From positions 1 through 6,463 of the forward strand of contig JABXIP010000126.1 of the NCBI GenBank assembly GCA_013373005.1: a DNA stretch of 6,463 nucleotides, written 5' to 3'. Positions 1 through 6,141 of the stretch are shown here, one piece after another. Each line of letters opens with the position of its first letter. The stretch's first letter is position 1. The notes under the pieces were generated by a model, which ran no database searches, was not told the origin of the DNA, and saw only the letters and a program-made list of their open reading frames with translations. The DNA is from Cytophagia bacterium. Lineage in GTDB: Bacteria > Bacteroidota > Bacteroidia > Cytophagales > Cyclobacteriaceae. A program made the translations under genes and the position numbers.

Positions 1-1386
1 AACAATGCCTTAGTTGATGGGAATGTGGAGAAGAATCTTGAATTTCTACATGCAGCTTTTAAGAAAAGGAAATTCGAAACTCGCGAACTTCCGAGTAGTA
101 GTAAAACAGCCTTTTTTGGAGAACGAATAGTTGATGAAGACTTACCTACTGTTTTGTTCTACATGCATTTCGATGGCCAGCCAGTAGACCCTGCAAAATG
201 GGATCAGGACTATCCATACAAACCGGTATTGAAGGAACCCAATGACGATGGCACATTCTCTGAGGTAAGCTCTGTACTTCTGAATGCTCCGAAATTTCTT
301 GATGATTTGAGAATCTTTGCACGCTCAGCTTCAGACGACAAAGGCCCTATCATTATGTTTTTAGCTGCACTGGATGCCCTGAAAGATTCCAAGGCTAAGC
401 CCACCTTCAATATGAAAATCATCCTTGACCCTGAAGAAGAGCAAGGTTCAAAAAGCATGATCGATGCTATTGAAAATTATGGAGATCTACTGAAAGCAGA
501 CCATATGGTAATTTTCGATGGACCCGTTCATGACTCCAACCTGCCAACTTTAACTTTTGGCTGCAGAGGAATTGCAGGTTTTGAACTTACTGTTTTTGGA
601 CCACGAACGCCACAGCATAGCGGGCATTTCGGAAACTACGCGCCAAATCCGGCCCTCAGGCTTTCTCAGCTACTTGCTTCTATGAAAGATGATGATGGAA
701 GGGTAACCATTCCCGGATTTTATGATGGTATCAACCTAACTCCGGAAATCAGGGAAATACTGGCTGCCGTGCCTGATAATCTTGAGCAAATCCATAAACG
801 CGTTGGTATTGCAGAGGCCGACAAGGTAGGTTCCAATTATCAGGAGGCTATGCAGTACCCTAGTCTTAACATTCGAGGGATGAGCTCTGGTTGGGTAGGC
901 GATGCAGCCAGAACCATAGTACCTGATAAGGCAGTAGCCACTATTGATATCCGCTTGGTACCAGAAACCGATGGAGTCAAACTTCTTAGACTTGTGAGAA
1001 AACATATTCAAGATCAGGGCTACTATATCATTGAAAAAAGAGACCCTACAGAAGAAGAGCGCAAGACTTATGGAAAAATTGCCCGCTTCGATTATGACGC
1101 TGATGCCATCTGGAAGGCCTTCAATACGCCTCTTGACTCTCCAACCGGGCAATGGCTTTACCAGTCTTTGAAAAATGTTCATCAGAAAGAGGTAGCAAGA
1201 ATTCGTCTAGCAGGAGGAAGCGTTCCAATTGCTTTCTTTGTAAACGGACTGGAAATTCCTGCCGTATTAGTCCCTTTAGTAAACCCTGACAACAATCAGC
1301 ACAGTCCAAACGAAAACCTAAGACTCGGTCATTACAGAAATGGAGTTAAAACTATTTTGGGAGTGCTTACGACTAGTATTGAGTAG
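1..1386 (+). CDS. M20 family metallo-dipeptidase, 5'-partial
   Basis: Zinc-dependent peptidase of the M20 family (carnosinase / CNDP-like dipeptidases), expected to hydrolyse di- or short peptides. The reading frame is open from base 1, and the residues before the first GTG (base 25) fit the family, so the true start lies before the window; 461 residues are visible. Numbering from base 1, the metal site is complete: H56-x-D58 followed by GQPVD, the bridging D112 in an SDDKGP motif, the catalytic E146-E147 before QGS, D172 in FDGP, and the last ligand H434 in NNQHSPNE. H205 in QHSGHFGN marks the lid/dimerisation domain that usually reaches into the partner subunit. A GGS-P motif near the C-terminus fits substrate carboxylate binding. 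Any signal peptide would be outside the window, so its location (cytoplasm or periplasm) cannot be judged. It converges on the kinase gene with a 52-base gap. Family is sure; the substrate is not. Confidence 0.93.
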   Translation, partial: NNALVDGNVEKNLEFLHAAFKKRKFETRELPSSSKTAFFGERIVDEDLPTVLFYMHFDGQPVDPAKWDQDYPYKPVLKEPNDDGTFSEVSSVLLNAPKFLDDLRIFARSASDDKGPIIMFLAALDALKDSKAKPTFNMKIILDPEEEQGSKSMIDAIENYGDLLKADHMVIFDGPVHDSNLPTLTFGCRGIAGFELTVFGPRTPQHSGHFGNYAPNPALRLSQLLASMKDDDGRVTIPGFYDGINLTPEIREILAAVPDNLEQIHKRVGIAEADKVGSNYQEAMQYPSLNIRGMSSGWVGDAARTIVPDKAVATIDIRLVPETDGVKLLRLVRKHIQDQGYYIIEKRDPTEEERKTYGKIARFDYDADAIWKAFNTPLDSPTGQWLYQSLKNVHQKEVARIRLAGGSVPIAFFVNGLEIPAVLVPLVNPDNNQHSPNENLRLGHYRNGVKTILGVLTTSIE

Positions 1387-1389
1387 AGC

Positions 1390-1425
1390 GATATGCATAC
1401 AACAACCAAACGCAATACGCATATC
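1390..1425. terminator. weak candidate hairpin between convergent genes
   Basis: A perfect 7-base inverted repeat, gatatgc (1390-1396) and gcatatc (1419-1425), lies in the 52-base gap between two convergent genes. The loop is 22 bases, the stem has only three G/C pairs, and only a short T run (ctttg) follows on the + strand. The position suits a two-way terminator, but the structure is weak and may be chance. Confidence 0.22.
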
Positions 1426-1438
1426 TTTGTACACGGTA

Positions 1439-2275
1439 CTATTTATGAAACAAAGTCAGTCCCGCAATAGGATACTCAGAGACATGCTTCACAAAGATTC
1501 CTTTCTCCTGAGCTACCTGCCTTAAGATGCCATTGAAATAATAGGCTACTGAGCCGGTGAAGTGAACTGGTAATTGATCGTAACCTTCATACTTCATCAC
1601 ATTTTTTGTAATGAAGGTATCGAAGCCAGCAGTAACCAATTGGTGCATATAGGGCTCATTGATATGTTGTCCGATAAACTTCGCGAAGCTGGCCAGAAAA
1701 CGACCTGGCATAGGTTCCTGATAAATATGAGTCAGGAATTTATCTTTGGTTAGACCGAATGTCTCTTTGAAAATTTCTCTCAAATGAGCCGGCATATCCT
1801 TACGGTAGTAGTCAGTTACCAACATTTTTCCGAGGTAAGTCCCTCCACCTTCATCGGCAATGGCCCAACCCAGAGAAGGCACATTATGGGTAATCTTCTC
1901 TCCATCATAAAGGCAGGAATTGGTTCCCGTGCCAATAATACATGCAATACCGGGCTCTTCACCACAAAGCGATCGAGCAGCAGCCAGCAGATCGTGGTTT
2001 ACATCAATTTTTGCTGAGCTATAGTACTTGGAGAGTATTCTGGCAATCTTCTCACGATTAGTTCCGGACGAACAACCTGTTCCATAGAAATAGATTTCCG
2101 CTACTTTATCGGGAATTTGGTCATACAAATCCTTGATCACCGTCTGCATCTCCTCCTCAGTCTGATAATAGGGGTTGATACCGGCAGTACGTGCCTGCTC
2201 AATAGAACCGTCACTATGAATCAATCTCCAATCGGTTTTGGTAAAACCGCTATCTGCTATCAGAACCTTTGCCAT
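1439..2275 (-). CDS. N-acetylglucosamine kinase, BadF/BadG/BcrA/BcrD ATPase family
   Basis: Cytoplasmic sugar kinase of the ASKHA fold (278 aa, the normal length for the Bacteroidota form), most likely phosphorylating N-acetylglucosamine or a related amino sugar at C6 during cell-wall or chitin sugar salvage. Seen in the sequence: the N-terminal phosphate-1 motif ADSGFTKTDW (residues 7-16), a conserved NHD (93-95) with the likely catalytic Asp95, the phosphate-2 motif IIGTGTNS (113-120), the DEGGG sugar-binding loop (141-145), and an adenosine motif FTGSVA (239-244) near the C-terminus. The ATG at 2275 gives the complete phosphate-1 motif six residues in, so the start is secure. The gene faces away from the membrane-protein operon and towards the M20 peptidase, and seems to be transcribed alone. 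Sugar specificity is inferred from the family; the substrate could be another hexosamine. Confidence 0.88.
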   Translation of the reverse strand: MAKVLIADSGFTKTDWRLIHSDGSIEQARTAGINPYYQTEEEMQTVIKDLYDQIPDKVAEIYFYGTGCSSGTNREKIARILSKYYSSAKIDVNHDLLAAARSLCGEEPGIACIIGTGTNSCLYDGEKITHNVPSLGWAIADEGGGTYLGKMLVTDYYRKDMPAHLREIFKETFGLTKDKFLTHIYQEPMPGRFLASFAKFIGQHINEPYMHQLVTAGFDTFITKNVMKYEGYDQLPVHFTGSVAYYFNGILRQVAQEKGIFVKHVSEYPIAGLTLFHK

Positions 2276-2291
2276 ATTTCTTAGAAAGCAT

Positions 2292-2325
2292 CAAAAATAG
2301 TTATTCAAATGAAACCTAAAACCAA
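2292..2325 (-). promoter_or_regulatory. candidate Bacteroidota promoter for the kinase gene
   Basis: Read on the minus strand, TATTTTTG (complement of 2292-2299) matches the Bacteroidota -7 consensus TAnnTTTG in all fixed positions, and a TTG (complement of 2323-2325) lies 23 bases further upstream, at the long end of the usual spacing. It would give a leader of about 10 bases before the ATG at 2275. No Shine-Dalgarno sequence is visible. Confidence 0.42.
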
Positions 2326-2345
2326 GTCTTCTCGTGTATTCATTA

Positions 2346-2378
2346 GGTTTATATTATAAACCACTTTATAATTGTAAA
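2346..2378. promoter_or_regulatory. operator O1: inverted repeat before the membrane-protein/regulator operon
   Basis: A perfect palindrome of 7-base arms, ggtttat (2346-2352) and ataaacc (2356-2362), with a 3-base centre. A further half-site ctttat starts at 2364, exactly 17 bases after the first gtttat, and ttgtaaa (2372-2378) may be a fourth half-site facing back. The same arrangement recurs at 3264-3286. TATAATTG (2367-2374) is close to the -7 consensus TAnnTTTG, so a protein bound here would cover the promoter. The likely ligand is the winged-helix regulator encoded at 2959-3246, which would make the site autoregulatory. The repeat is directly visible; the binding partner is inferred. 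Confidence 0.68.
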
Positions 2379-2387
2379 AAATAGATC

Positions 2388-2969
2388 ATGGAAGATAAAG
2401 AATTATCACCTCAGGAAAGTCTGGATCTCATTCAGCAGATGATTGGCAAAGCAAGAAAGCGCTACACGGATAATAGCTTCTATTTTCTTCTTTGGGGCTG
2501 GATAACCATTGTGGCCAGTCTGTTCCATTACATCACGGCAACTTACACCTCATTCGAATATCCTTATGCCGGATGGAGCCTTACTATAGTCGGAGCCATT
2601 TTGTCTATGGTGAAGGGCAACAAAGATGGCAGAACCGCCAAGGTGCATAACTATACCGACAAAATGTATGGCTGGCTTTGGTTGAGTTTGGGAGTAGCCA
2701 TGTTCACCATCATTTTTAATGGTGAGTTTCTTAACTGGAATACAGTCCCCTTTATTCTCTTGCTTGCAGGGGTAGGCACTTCAGTTTCCGGAGCTATGAT
2801 GAACTTTCCTCCTCTAAGAATTGGTGCCATTGTTTTTTGGTTGCTAGCTTTGGCGGCCTTCCGGGTAGACCCCAACCAACAAATGTTATTGATGGCTGCC
2901 GGAGTAGCATTCGGTTACCTGGTACCGGGTTACATTATGAAATCAAACGCAAAGAAGAATGGCATTTGA
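2388..2969 (+). CDS. six-helix inner-membrane protein, first gene of a self-regulated operon
   Basis: A 193-aa polytopic membrane protein of no family I can name with certainty. The N-terminal 30 residues are hydrophilic and charged (MEDKELSPQESLDLIQQM then a KARKRY basic patch), typical of a cytoplasmic amphipathic helix. Six hydrophobic segments follow, at roughly 31-49, 60-76, 94-111, 119-138, 143-158 and 166-184, and the protein ends in a basic cytoplasmic tail (KSNAKKNG). No catalytic motif or signal peptide is visible. The ATG at 2388 follows the operator-bearing promoter by 9 bases, without a Shine-Dalgarno sequence. Its last 11 bases overlap the start of the winged-helix regulator gene, so the two are translated together. 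Small membrane proteins paired with a winged-helix regulator of this sort are common in Bacteroidota; a sensor or partner role for the regulator is possible but only inferred. Confidence 0.85.
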   Translation: MEDKELSPQESLDLIQQMIGKARKRYTDNSFYFLLWGWITIVASLFHYITATYTSFEYPYAGWSLTIVGAILSMVKGNKDGRTAKVHNYTDKMYGWLWLSLGVAMFTIIFNGEFLNWNTVPFILLLAGVGTSVSGAMMNFPPLRIGAIVFWLLALAAFRVDPNQQMLLMAAGVAFGYLVPGYIMKSNAKKNGI

Positions 2970-3246
2970 AGCCCTCGATCCTTTATTGCATTCTCAGCTT
3001 AGGCTGGCAGTGATGTCTCTTCTGATAAGTGTAGAAAGTGCTGATTTTGTGTACATCAAGGAGCAGACGGGAGCCACTGCAGGCAATTTGAGCGTGCAGA
3101 TCGATAAGCTTTCAACCGCAGGTTACATTAGTGTAGAAAAAAAATTCGAGGGGAAGAAGCCTAAAACCACCTGTAAAATCACCAGCACCGGAGTCGATGC
3201 TTTTGAGAACTACGTCAAGAATATTCAACAGTACCTGAAGCCCTAA
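2959..3246 (+). CDS. small winged-helix transcriptional regulator (HTH_34-like, MarR/ArsR fold)
   Basis: A 95-aa DNA-binding protein consisting of little more than one winged-helix domain. After helix 1 (about residues 8-24, PLLHSQLRLAVMSLL) come helix 2 (FVYIKEQTG, 30-38), the recognition helix (ATAGNLSVQIDKLSTAG, 39-55), a basic wing (YISVEKKFEGKKPKTTCKIT, 56-75) and a C-terminal helix (GVDAFENYVKNIQQYL) that probably makes the dimer. This order fits the HTH_34 family of one-domain regulators. The ATG at 2959 lies inside the end of the membrane-protein gene (11-base overlap) behind an aaagaag stretch that may act as a weak ribosome site. No ligand-binding domain is present, so sensing is either direct or through the membrane partner. 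It is the most likely protein to bind the two near-identical operators at 2346 and 3264. Confidence 0.88.
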   Translation: MAFEALDPLLHSQLRLAVMSLLISVESADFVYIKEQTGATAGNLSVQIDKLSTAGYISVEKKFEGKKPKTTCKITSTGVDAFENYVKNIQQYLKP

Positions 3247-3263
3247 AAAAATTTGAAATTATA

Positions 3264-3286
3264 GTTTATAATATAAACCAGTTTAC
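3264..3286. promoter_or_regulatory. operator O2: second copy of the inverted repeat, internal to the operon
   Basis: A perfect palindrome gtttat (3264-3269) / ataaac (3273-3278) with a 3-base centre, followed by gtttac starting at 3281, again 17 bases after the first half-site. Aligned with O1, the two share the pattern GTTTATAnTATAAACCA, then C or G, TTTA, T or C, AAT. It fills most of the 49-base gap between the regulator gene and the gene at 3296, so the second half of the operon probably has its own promoter, under the same control. TACAATAG (3284-3291) aligns with the -7 candidate of O1 but is a weaker match. Confidence 0.68.
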
Positions 3287-3295
3287 AATAGAATT

Positions 3296-3844
3296 ATGAA
3301 AACAAGTCAATTACTCAACTCAATGCAACACACCTTCCTAGGGATGATGATTGTTGCAGCCCTTTTCGGTCAAAAGGCCAATGCTCAAAATGCTCGCATT
3401 TCTAAAGACGAAATGACAAAACTCTCCAGCTGGGTAGGCGAATGGAAAGGCGAAGGCTGGCAAATGGACCAGCAGACTCGTGAAAAAATGACTTTCTCAG
3501 TGGAGGAAAAAGTAGAATCTAAACTCGATGGAATGGCCCTATTGGTTGAAGGCAAAGGTATGTCTGGCGAAACATTAGGCCACCATGCCATGGCCATGAT
3601 ATACTACAATGTAGACAAGGCACAATATGACTTTCATTCTATAGTAATGCAAGGGCAGTCTACTATAGCCAAGGGAACATTCAACGAAGAAGGTCACTTC
3701 GTTTGGGGTTTTGAAGTACCACAAGGAGAGATTAAATACACCATCAAGATTGAAGGCAACAATTGGACAGAATCCGGGGCCTTCAGTATGGATGGAAACA
3801 CCTGGTATCCTTTTATGGAAATGAATCTTCAAAAAGTAAAATAG
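3296..3844 (+). CDS. secreted DUF1579-like beta-barrel protein
   Basis: A 182-aa exported protein resembling the DUF1579 / lipocalin-like family, whose members are small beta-barrels of unknown ligand. Residues 1-30 look like a signal peptide: Lys2, a hydrophobic core FLGMMIVAALFG (14-25) and a signal peptidase I site ANA before QNA. The mature part starts with the family-typical LSSWVGEWKGEGW element (about 44-56), followed by alternating beta-strand sequence, a GHHAMAMIYYN segment near the middle, and a C-terminal WTESGAFSMDGNTWYPFMEM strand pair. There is no lipobox cysteine, so it should be soluble in the periplasm or outside. It sits behind its own operator copy and is separated by a single base from the next gene, so those two are surely co-expressed. 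The fold assignment is good; function and ligand are unknown. Confidence 0.82.
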   Translation: MKTSQLLNSMQHTFLGMMIVAALFGQKANAQNARISKDEMTKLSSWVGEWKGEGWQMDQQTREKMTFSVEEKVESKLDGMALLVEGKGMSGETLGHHAMAMIYYNVDKAQYDFHSIVMQGQSTIAKGTFNEEGHFVWGFEVPQGEIKYTIKIEGNNWTESGAFSMDGNTWYPFMEMNLQKVK

Positions 3845-3845
3845 C

Positions 3846-4298
3846 ATGATTCATTCAACTACCGGGCTTATCCACACCATTTTTGCCTTGCTCGCTATGG
3901 TATTGGGTGGTGTGGTTTTGCTCAAAACAAAAGGAAACCGAACTCACATTAGAATAGGCTATGCCTATGTAGTTTGTATGTTGGCACTGAACGGTACAGC
4001 ATTCGCTATATACAATTTCGGAGGCTTTTCCATTTTTCATGGCTTTGCCCTAATCAGCCTGGGAGCATTGTTAGGAGGAATGATTCCGGTTATCAGGAAA
4101 AGTAAAAATTGGTACCCAAAGCATTTCTACTTTATGAACTGGTCGGTAGTTGGCCTCTACAGTGCCTTTTGGGCCGAAACCGGTACACGATTGCTTGAAG
4201 GAAGACACTTTTGGTGGGTTGTAGCTTTGGCTTCCTTTGGCACCGCCATGGTAGGAATGGTGATTATTAACCGAAAGGCCAAGCAATTATTTGGCTAG
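3846..4298 (+). CDS. DUF2306-like membrane protein
   Basis: A 150-aa integral membrane protein resembling the DUF2306 family. Five hydrophobic segments are visible at about 6-26, 36-56, 62-82, 98-115 and 122-142. Family-type histidines occur at the membrane borders: H10 in the first helix, H34 in the HIRIGYAYV element before helix 2, H65 in helix 3, and H93 in PKHFYFMNW before helix 4. The repeated placing of histidines beside membrane helices suggests a metal or haem site, but this is inference and no function is established. The ATG at 3846 is one base after the stop of the DUF1579-like gene, so translation is coupled. Its TAG stop (4296-4298) overlaps the TAG stop of the oppositely oriented DUF5131 gene within one CTAG. 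Confidence 0.8.
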   Translation: MIHSTTGLIHTIFALLAMVLGGVVLLKTKGNRTHIRIGYAYVVCMLALNGTAFAIYNFGGFSIFHGFALISLGALLGGMIPVIRKSKNWYPKHFYFMNWSVVGLYSAFWAETGTRLLEGRHFWWVVALASFGTAMVGMVIINRKAKQLFG

Positions 4299-5005
4299 CC
4301 CATTATTGGCATTTCATCATATGTTCTACCATTCAAAGTACGACCAGCAGCCTTCTTGTTTCTTCCGCCCCATTGCTTAAAAAAGAAGGCTACTTGAGCT
4401 TCTTCACATTGTTCTTGAATATCTAGGACCCAATCCACATTCATTGGCCTCGGTTTATGGCCACTTTCTCCGCCAACTATCACCCAATCGATACCTTCAA
4501 GTCTGAGGTTATGCAGGGGGCCAATCAAGGGTTCACAGCTTAAGAATTTGACCCTTGCCCTTGTATTCCTCAAATCATCAATTCTGTGGAGAACTCTCTC
4601 ATCCTCAACCGAAACTCCCATCCAAATATTATGAGTCCATTTTAGTTGAGAACTAAGTTCCAAAAGTCTTTCAGACCTTTTGGTCAAAACTTGAAATACA
4701 TGTTGTGGATTTTCATGCATTGACCTAAAAACCTTCTTAATGAAATCAAGAGGAACATCCGGATGAAACAAATCGCTCATTGAGTTTACAAAAACCACTT
4801 TAGGCTTTTTCCATTTGTAAGGAGTGTCGAGTTCTGATGGATGAATTCGGACTTTAAAAGCATCTTTATACTTTTCAACACCCATTGCCTGTAGTCTCTT
4901 GGCCATTCCTTCTGCATAGCAGAACTTACATCCTGCCGATACCTTAGTACATCCGGTTGTTGGATTCCAAGTCATTTCTGTCCATTCGATACTTGATCTA
5001 CTCAT
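4295..5005 (-). CDS. DUF5131 / phage Gp37-Gp68 family three-cysteine-motif protein
   Basis: A 236-aa protein of the Gp37/Gp68 family, first named from phages and also frequent in bacterial accessory regions. Its hallmark is the N-terminal triple cysteine, C19-x6-C26-x2-C29 in WNPTTGC..AGCKFCYAE (bases 4919-4951). This resembles the 4Fe-4S-binding cysteines of radical SAM enzymes, although the spacing is not the canonical CxxxCxxC. Other family elements are present: VVFVNSMSDLFH (70-81), FQVLTKRSERL (104-114), IWMGVSVEDE (127-136), KFLSCEPLIGP (153-163), WVIVGGESGHKPRPM (174-188) and FFFKQWGG (207-214), an order consistent with a TIM-barrel-like fold. The gene starts inside the end of the tcmP gene (8-base overlap) and so is translated with it. 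No reaction is established; a radical SAM-like modification acting with the partner methyltransferase-like protein is the best guess. Confidence 0.92.
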   Translation of the reverse strand: MSRSSIEWTEMTWNPTTGCTKVSAGCKFCYAEGMAKRLQAMGVEKYKDAFKVRIHPSELDTPYKWKKPKVVFVNSMSDLFHPDVPLDFIKKVFRSMHENPQHVFQVLTKRSERLLELSSQLKWTHNIWMGVSVEDERVLHRIDDLRNTRARVKFLSCEPLIGPLHNLRLEGIDWVIVGGESGHKPRPMNVDWVLDIQEQCEEAQVAFFFKQWGGRNKKAAGRTLNGRTYDEMPIMG

Positions 5006-6089
5006 GAATTACAATTTTTTGTGGTGGTGAAAGTCTATGTATGTTCGAACTAGTAGTCTTTATGTTATTGATTCGCCCACTTGATATCAATTCCTTGAGA
5101 ACTGCATTTGCATGCCTTGGCAAAAAACCTTGATCCAGGCTATAATTATAAACCTCTATATCACTTGATAACTCACCTGATAAAATTTTAGTCTTTAAAT
5201 CTCTTTCAAAAATATTGAGTTTTTTGGGAAGGTTTTCACTTGGGAATAGAGACCATTGTCCAGTGTTTAAATATCCTTCTTCATCAATGTTGAAATTTGC
5301 ATCTCCAGAATGTGGATTTATTTTCCATGCAATATTCAGAAACTTTTCTAATCCCAATGAATGATTAGACCCAAAGATTAATCCATAAACATTAGATCCC
5401 TTCTTAATTGAAAATGGAGCTAGATGATATTCTTTACCAAGCAGTGCCTTATAATATTCGAATATTACTCTATGGCTGTGAACCGGTCTTGATTTATCAA
5501 AATCATTCTTAGTAAGAGCAATATAGTTTTGGAATTCTTCTTGTTCATTAAACCTTCTAACGAACGAAGATGAAATGAAGAATATAAAATCAGTCCTCTT
5601 TAAAGAGACTAGCATACTGAAAACATCCTTTGTAATCTCCTTAATTCCATACTGATCTAGAAAAATTAACCTAGGCGACTGATCTGACTTCATCCTAAAG
5701 TATTGCTCTTGGAAAAACTCTTTGAAGGGCTTTTGATATAATTCTATCTTATATGGAACACCCGAAGCAACTCTTGAATGCACAACTTCTTTAAGAACAT
5801 TAAATTTACGTTTTAACTTCTCATTCAAGACAACCCTAAGGTTCAAATTATTGCTATTAATTGCTTCGTGATGAGAAGTGAGTTCTTCAATAATTATTAG
5901 CGGACTTCCTGAATTACCTTCTGAGTCTTTACCTTCCCCAGAAAAGAAATCATATATAAAAATATCATTCCAATAGATTTTTCTCGCCTTGGTAAAAGTC
6001 GGTAACCAAGCTTTTAAATACTCTCTAAAAATCTCAAGTTTGATTTTGGTACCAAAATCAAACTCATTCTTGTGTATGTCTTTTGCCAT
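4998..6089 (-). CDS. tcmP: three-Cys-motif partner protein TcmP, methyltransferase-like
   Basis: A 363-aa protein matching the three-Cys-motif partner family, so named because its members occur beside Gp37/Gp68-type proteins, as here. The N-terminal KLEIFREYLKAWLP helix (17-30) is family-typical. DFFSGEG (47-53) followed by GNSGSPL (58-64) resembles the S-adenosylmethionine-binding motif I of class I methyltransferases; LNEK (88-91) sits where the acidic ribose-binding residue is expected; LIFLDQYGIKEI (141-152) occupies the motif IV position, with D-Q-Y-G where many relatives have D-P-F/Y-G. The C-terminal 70 residues (roughly 293-353) look like a winged helix, suggesting nucleic-acid or protein binding. 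Sampled stretches are 30-35 % G+C, lower than neighbouring genes, which suggests later acquisition. It is the promoter-proximal gene of the cassette. Methyltransferase activity is inferred from motifs only. Confidence 0.87.
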   Translation of the reverse strand: MAKDIHKNEFDFGTKIKLEIFREYLKAWLPTFTKARKIYWNDIFIYDFFSGEGKDSEGNSGSPLIIIEELTSHHEAINSNNLNLRVVLNEKLKRKFNVLKEVVHSRVASGVPYKIELYQKPFKEFFQEQYFRMKSDQSPRLIFLDQYGIKEITKDVFSMLVSLKRTDFIFFISSSFVRRFNEQEEFQNYIALTKNDFDKSRPVHSHRVIFEYYKALLGKEYHLAPFSIKKGSNVYGLIFGSNHSLGLEKFLNIAWKINPHSGDANFNIDEEGYLNTGQWSLFPSENLPKKLNIFERDLKTKILSGELSSDIEVYNYSLDQGFLPRHANAVLKELISSGRINNIKTTSSNIHRLSPPQKIVIHE

Positions 6090-6110
6090 TTAATTAAGCT
6101 GCCACTGCTT

Positions 6111-6141
6111 TAAAAGTAAAGTTAAACTTGCATAAATACAA
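6111..6141 (-). promoter_or_regulatory. candidate promoter for the tcmP/DUF5131 cassette
   Basis: On the minus strand TTG (complement of 6139-6141), 20 bases of spacer, then TACTTTTA (complement of 6111-6118), which matches the Bacteroidota -7 consensus TAnnTTTG except in its last base. It would start transcripts about 15 bases before the ATG at 6089. The AT-rich context makes chance matches likely. The 141 bases between 6090 and 6230 hold this promoter and that of the divergent lipoprotein gene; I see no other element there. Confidence 0.3.

Noticed and set aside
25..27. GTG at base 25 as the start of the M20 peptidase
   Set aside because: The frame is open back to base 1, and the eight residues before it (NNALVDGN) fit the family's N-terminal region, so the gene begins outside the window.
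736..1182. 148-codon open frame on the minus strand inside the peptidase gene
   Set aside because: It lies wholly antisense to a gene with a complete set of metal-site motifs and shows no domain, promoter or sensible composition of its own.
1340..1525. 61-codon plus-strand frame spanning the junction of the peptidase and kinase genes
   Set aside because: It overlaps two well-supported genes in other frames and its product looks like random translation.
3241..3260. Run of A residues after the regulator gene as a terminator
   Set aside because: No inverted repeat precedes it, and the stretch runs straight into the second operator and the next gene.
3575..3847. 90-codon minus-strand frame across the end of the DUF1579-like gene
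   Set aside because: It is an antisense shadow of a clear secreted-protein gene; no recognisable motif.
4295..6089. A prophage remnant, because of the Gp37/Gp68 family name
   Set aside because: No structural, integrase, lysis or replication gene is present; the family is also common outside phages, so only an accessory cassette is supported.
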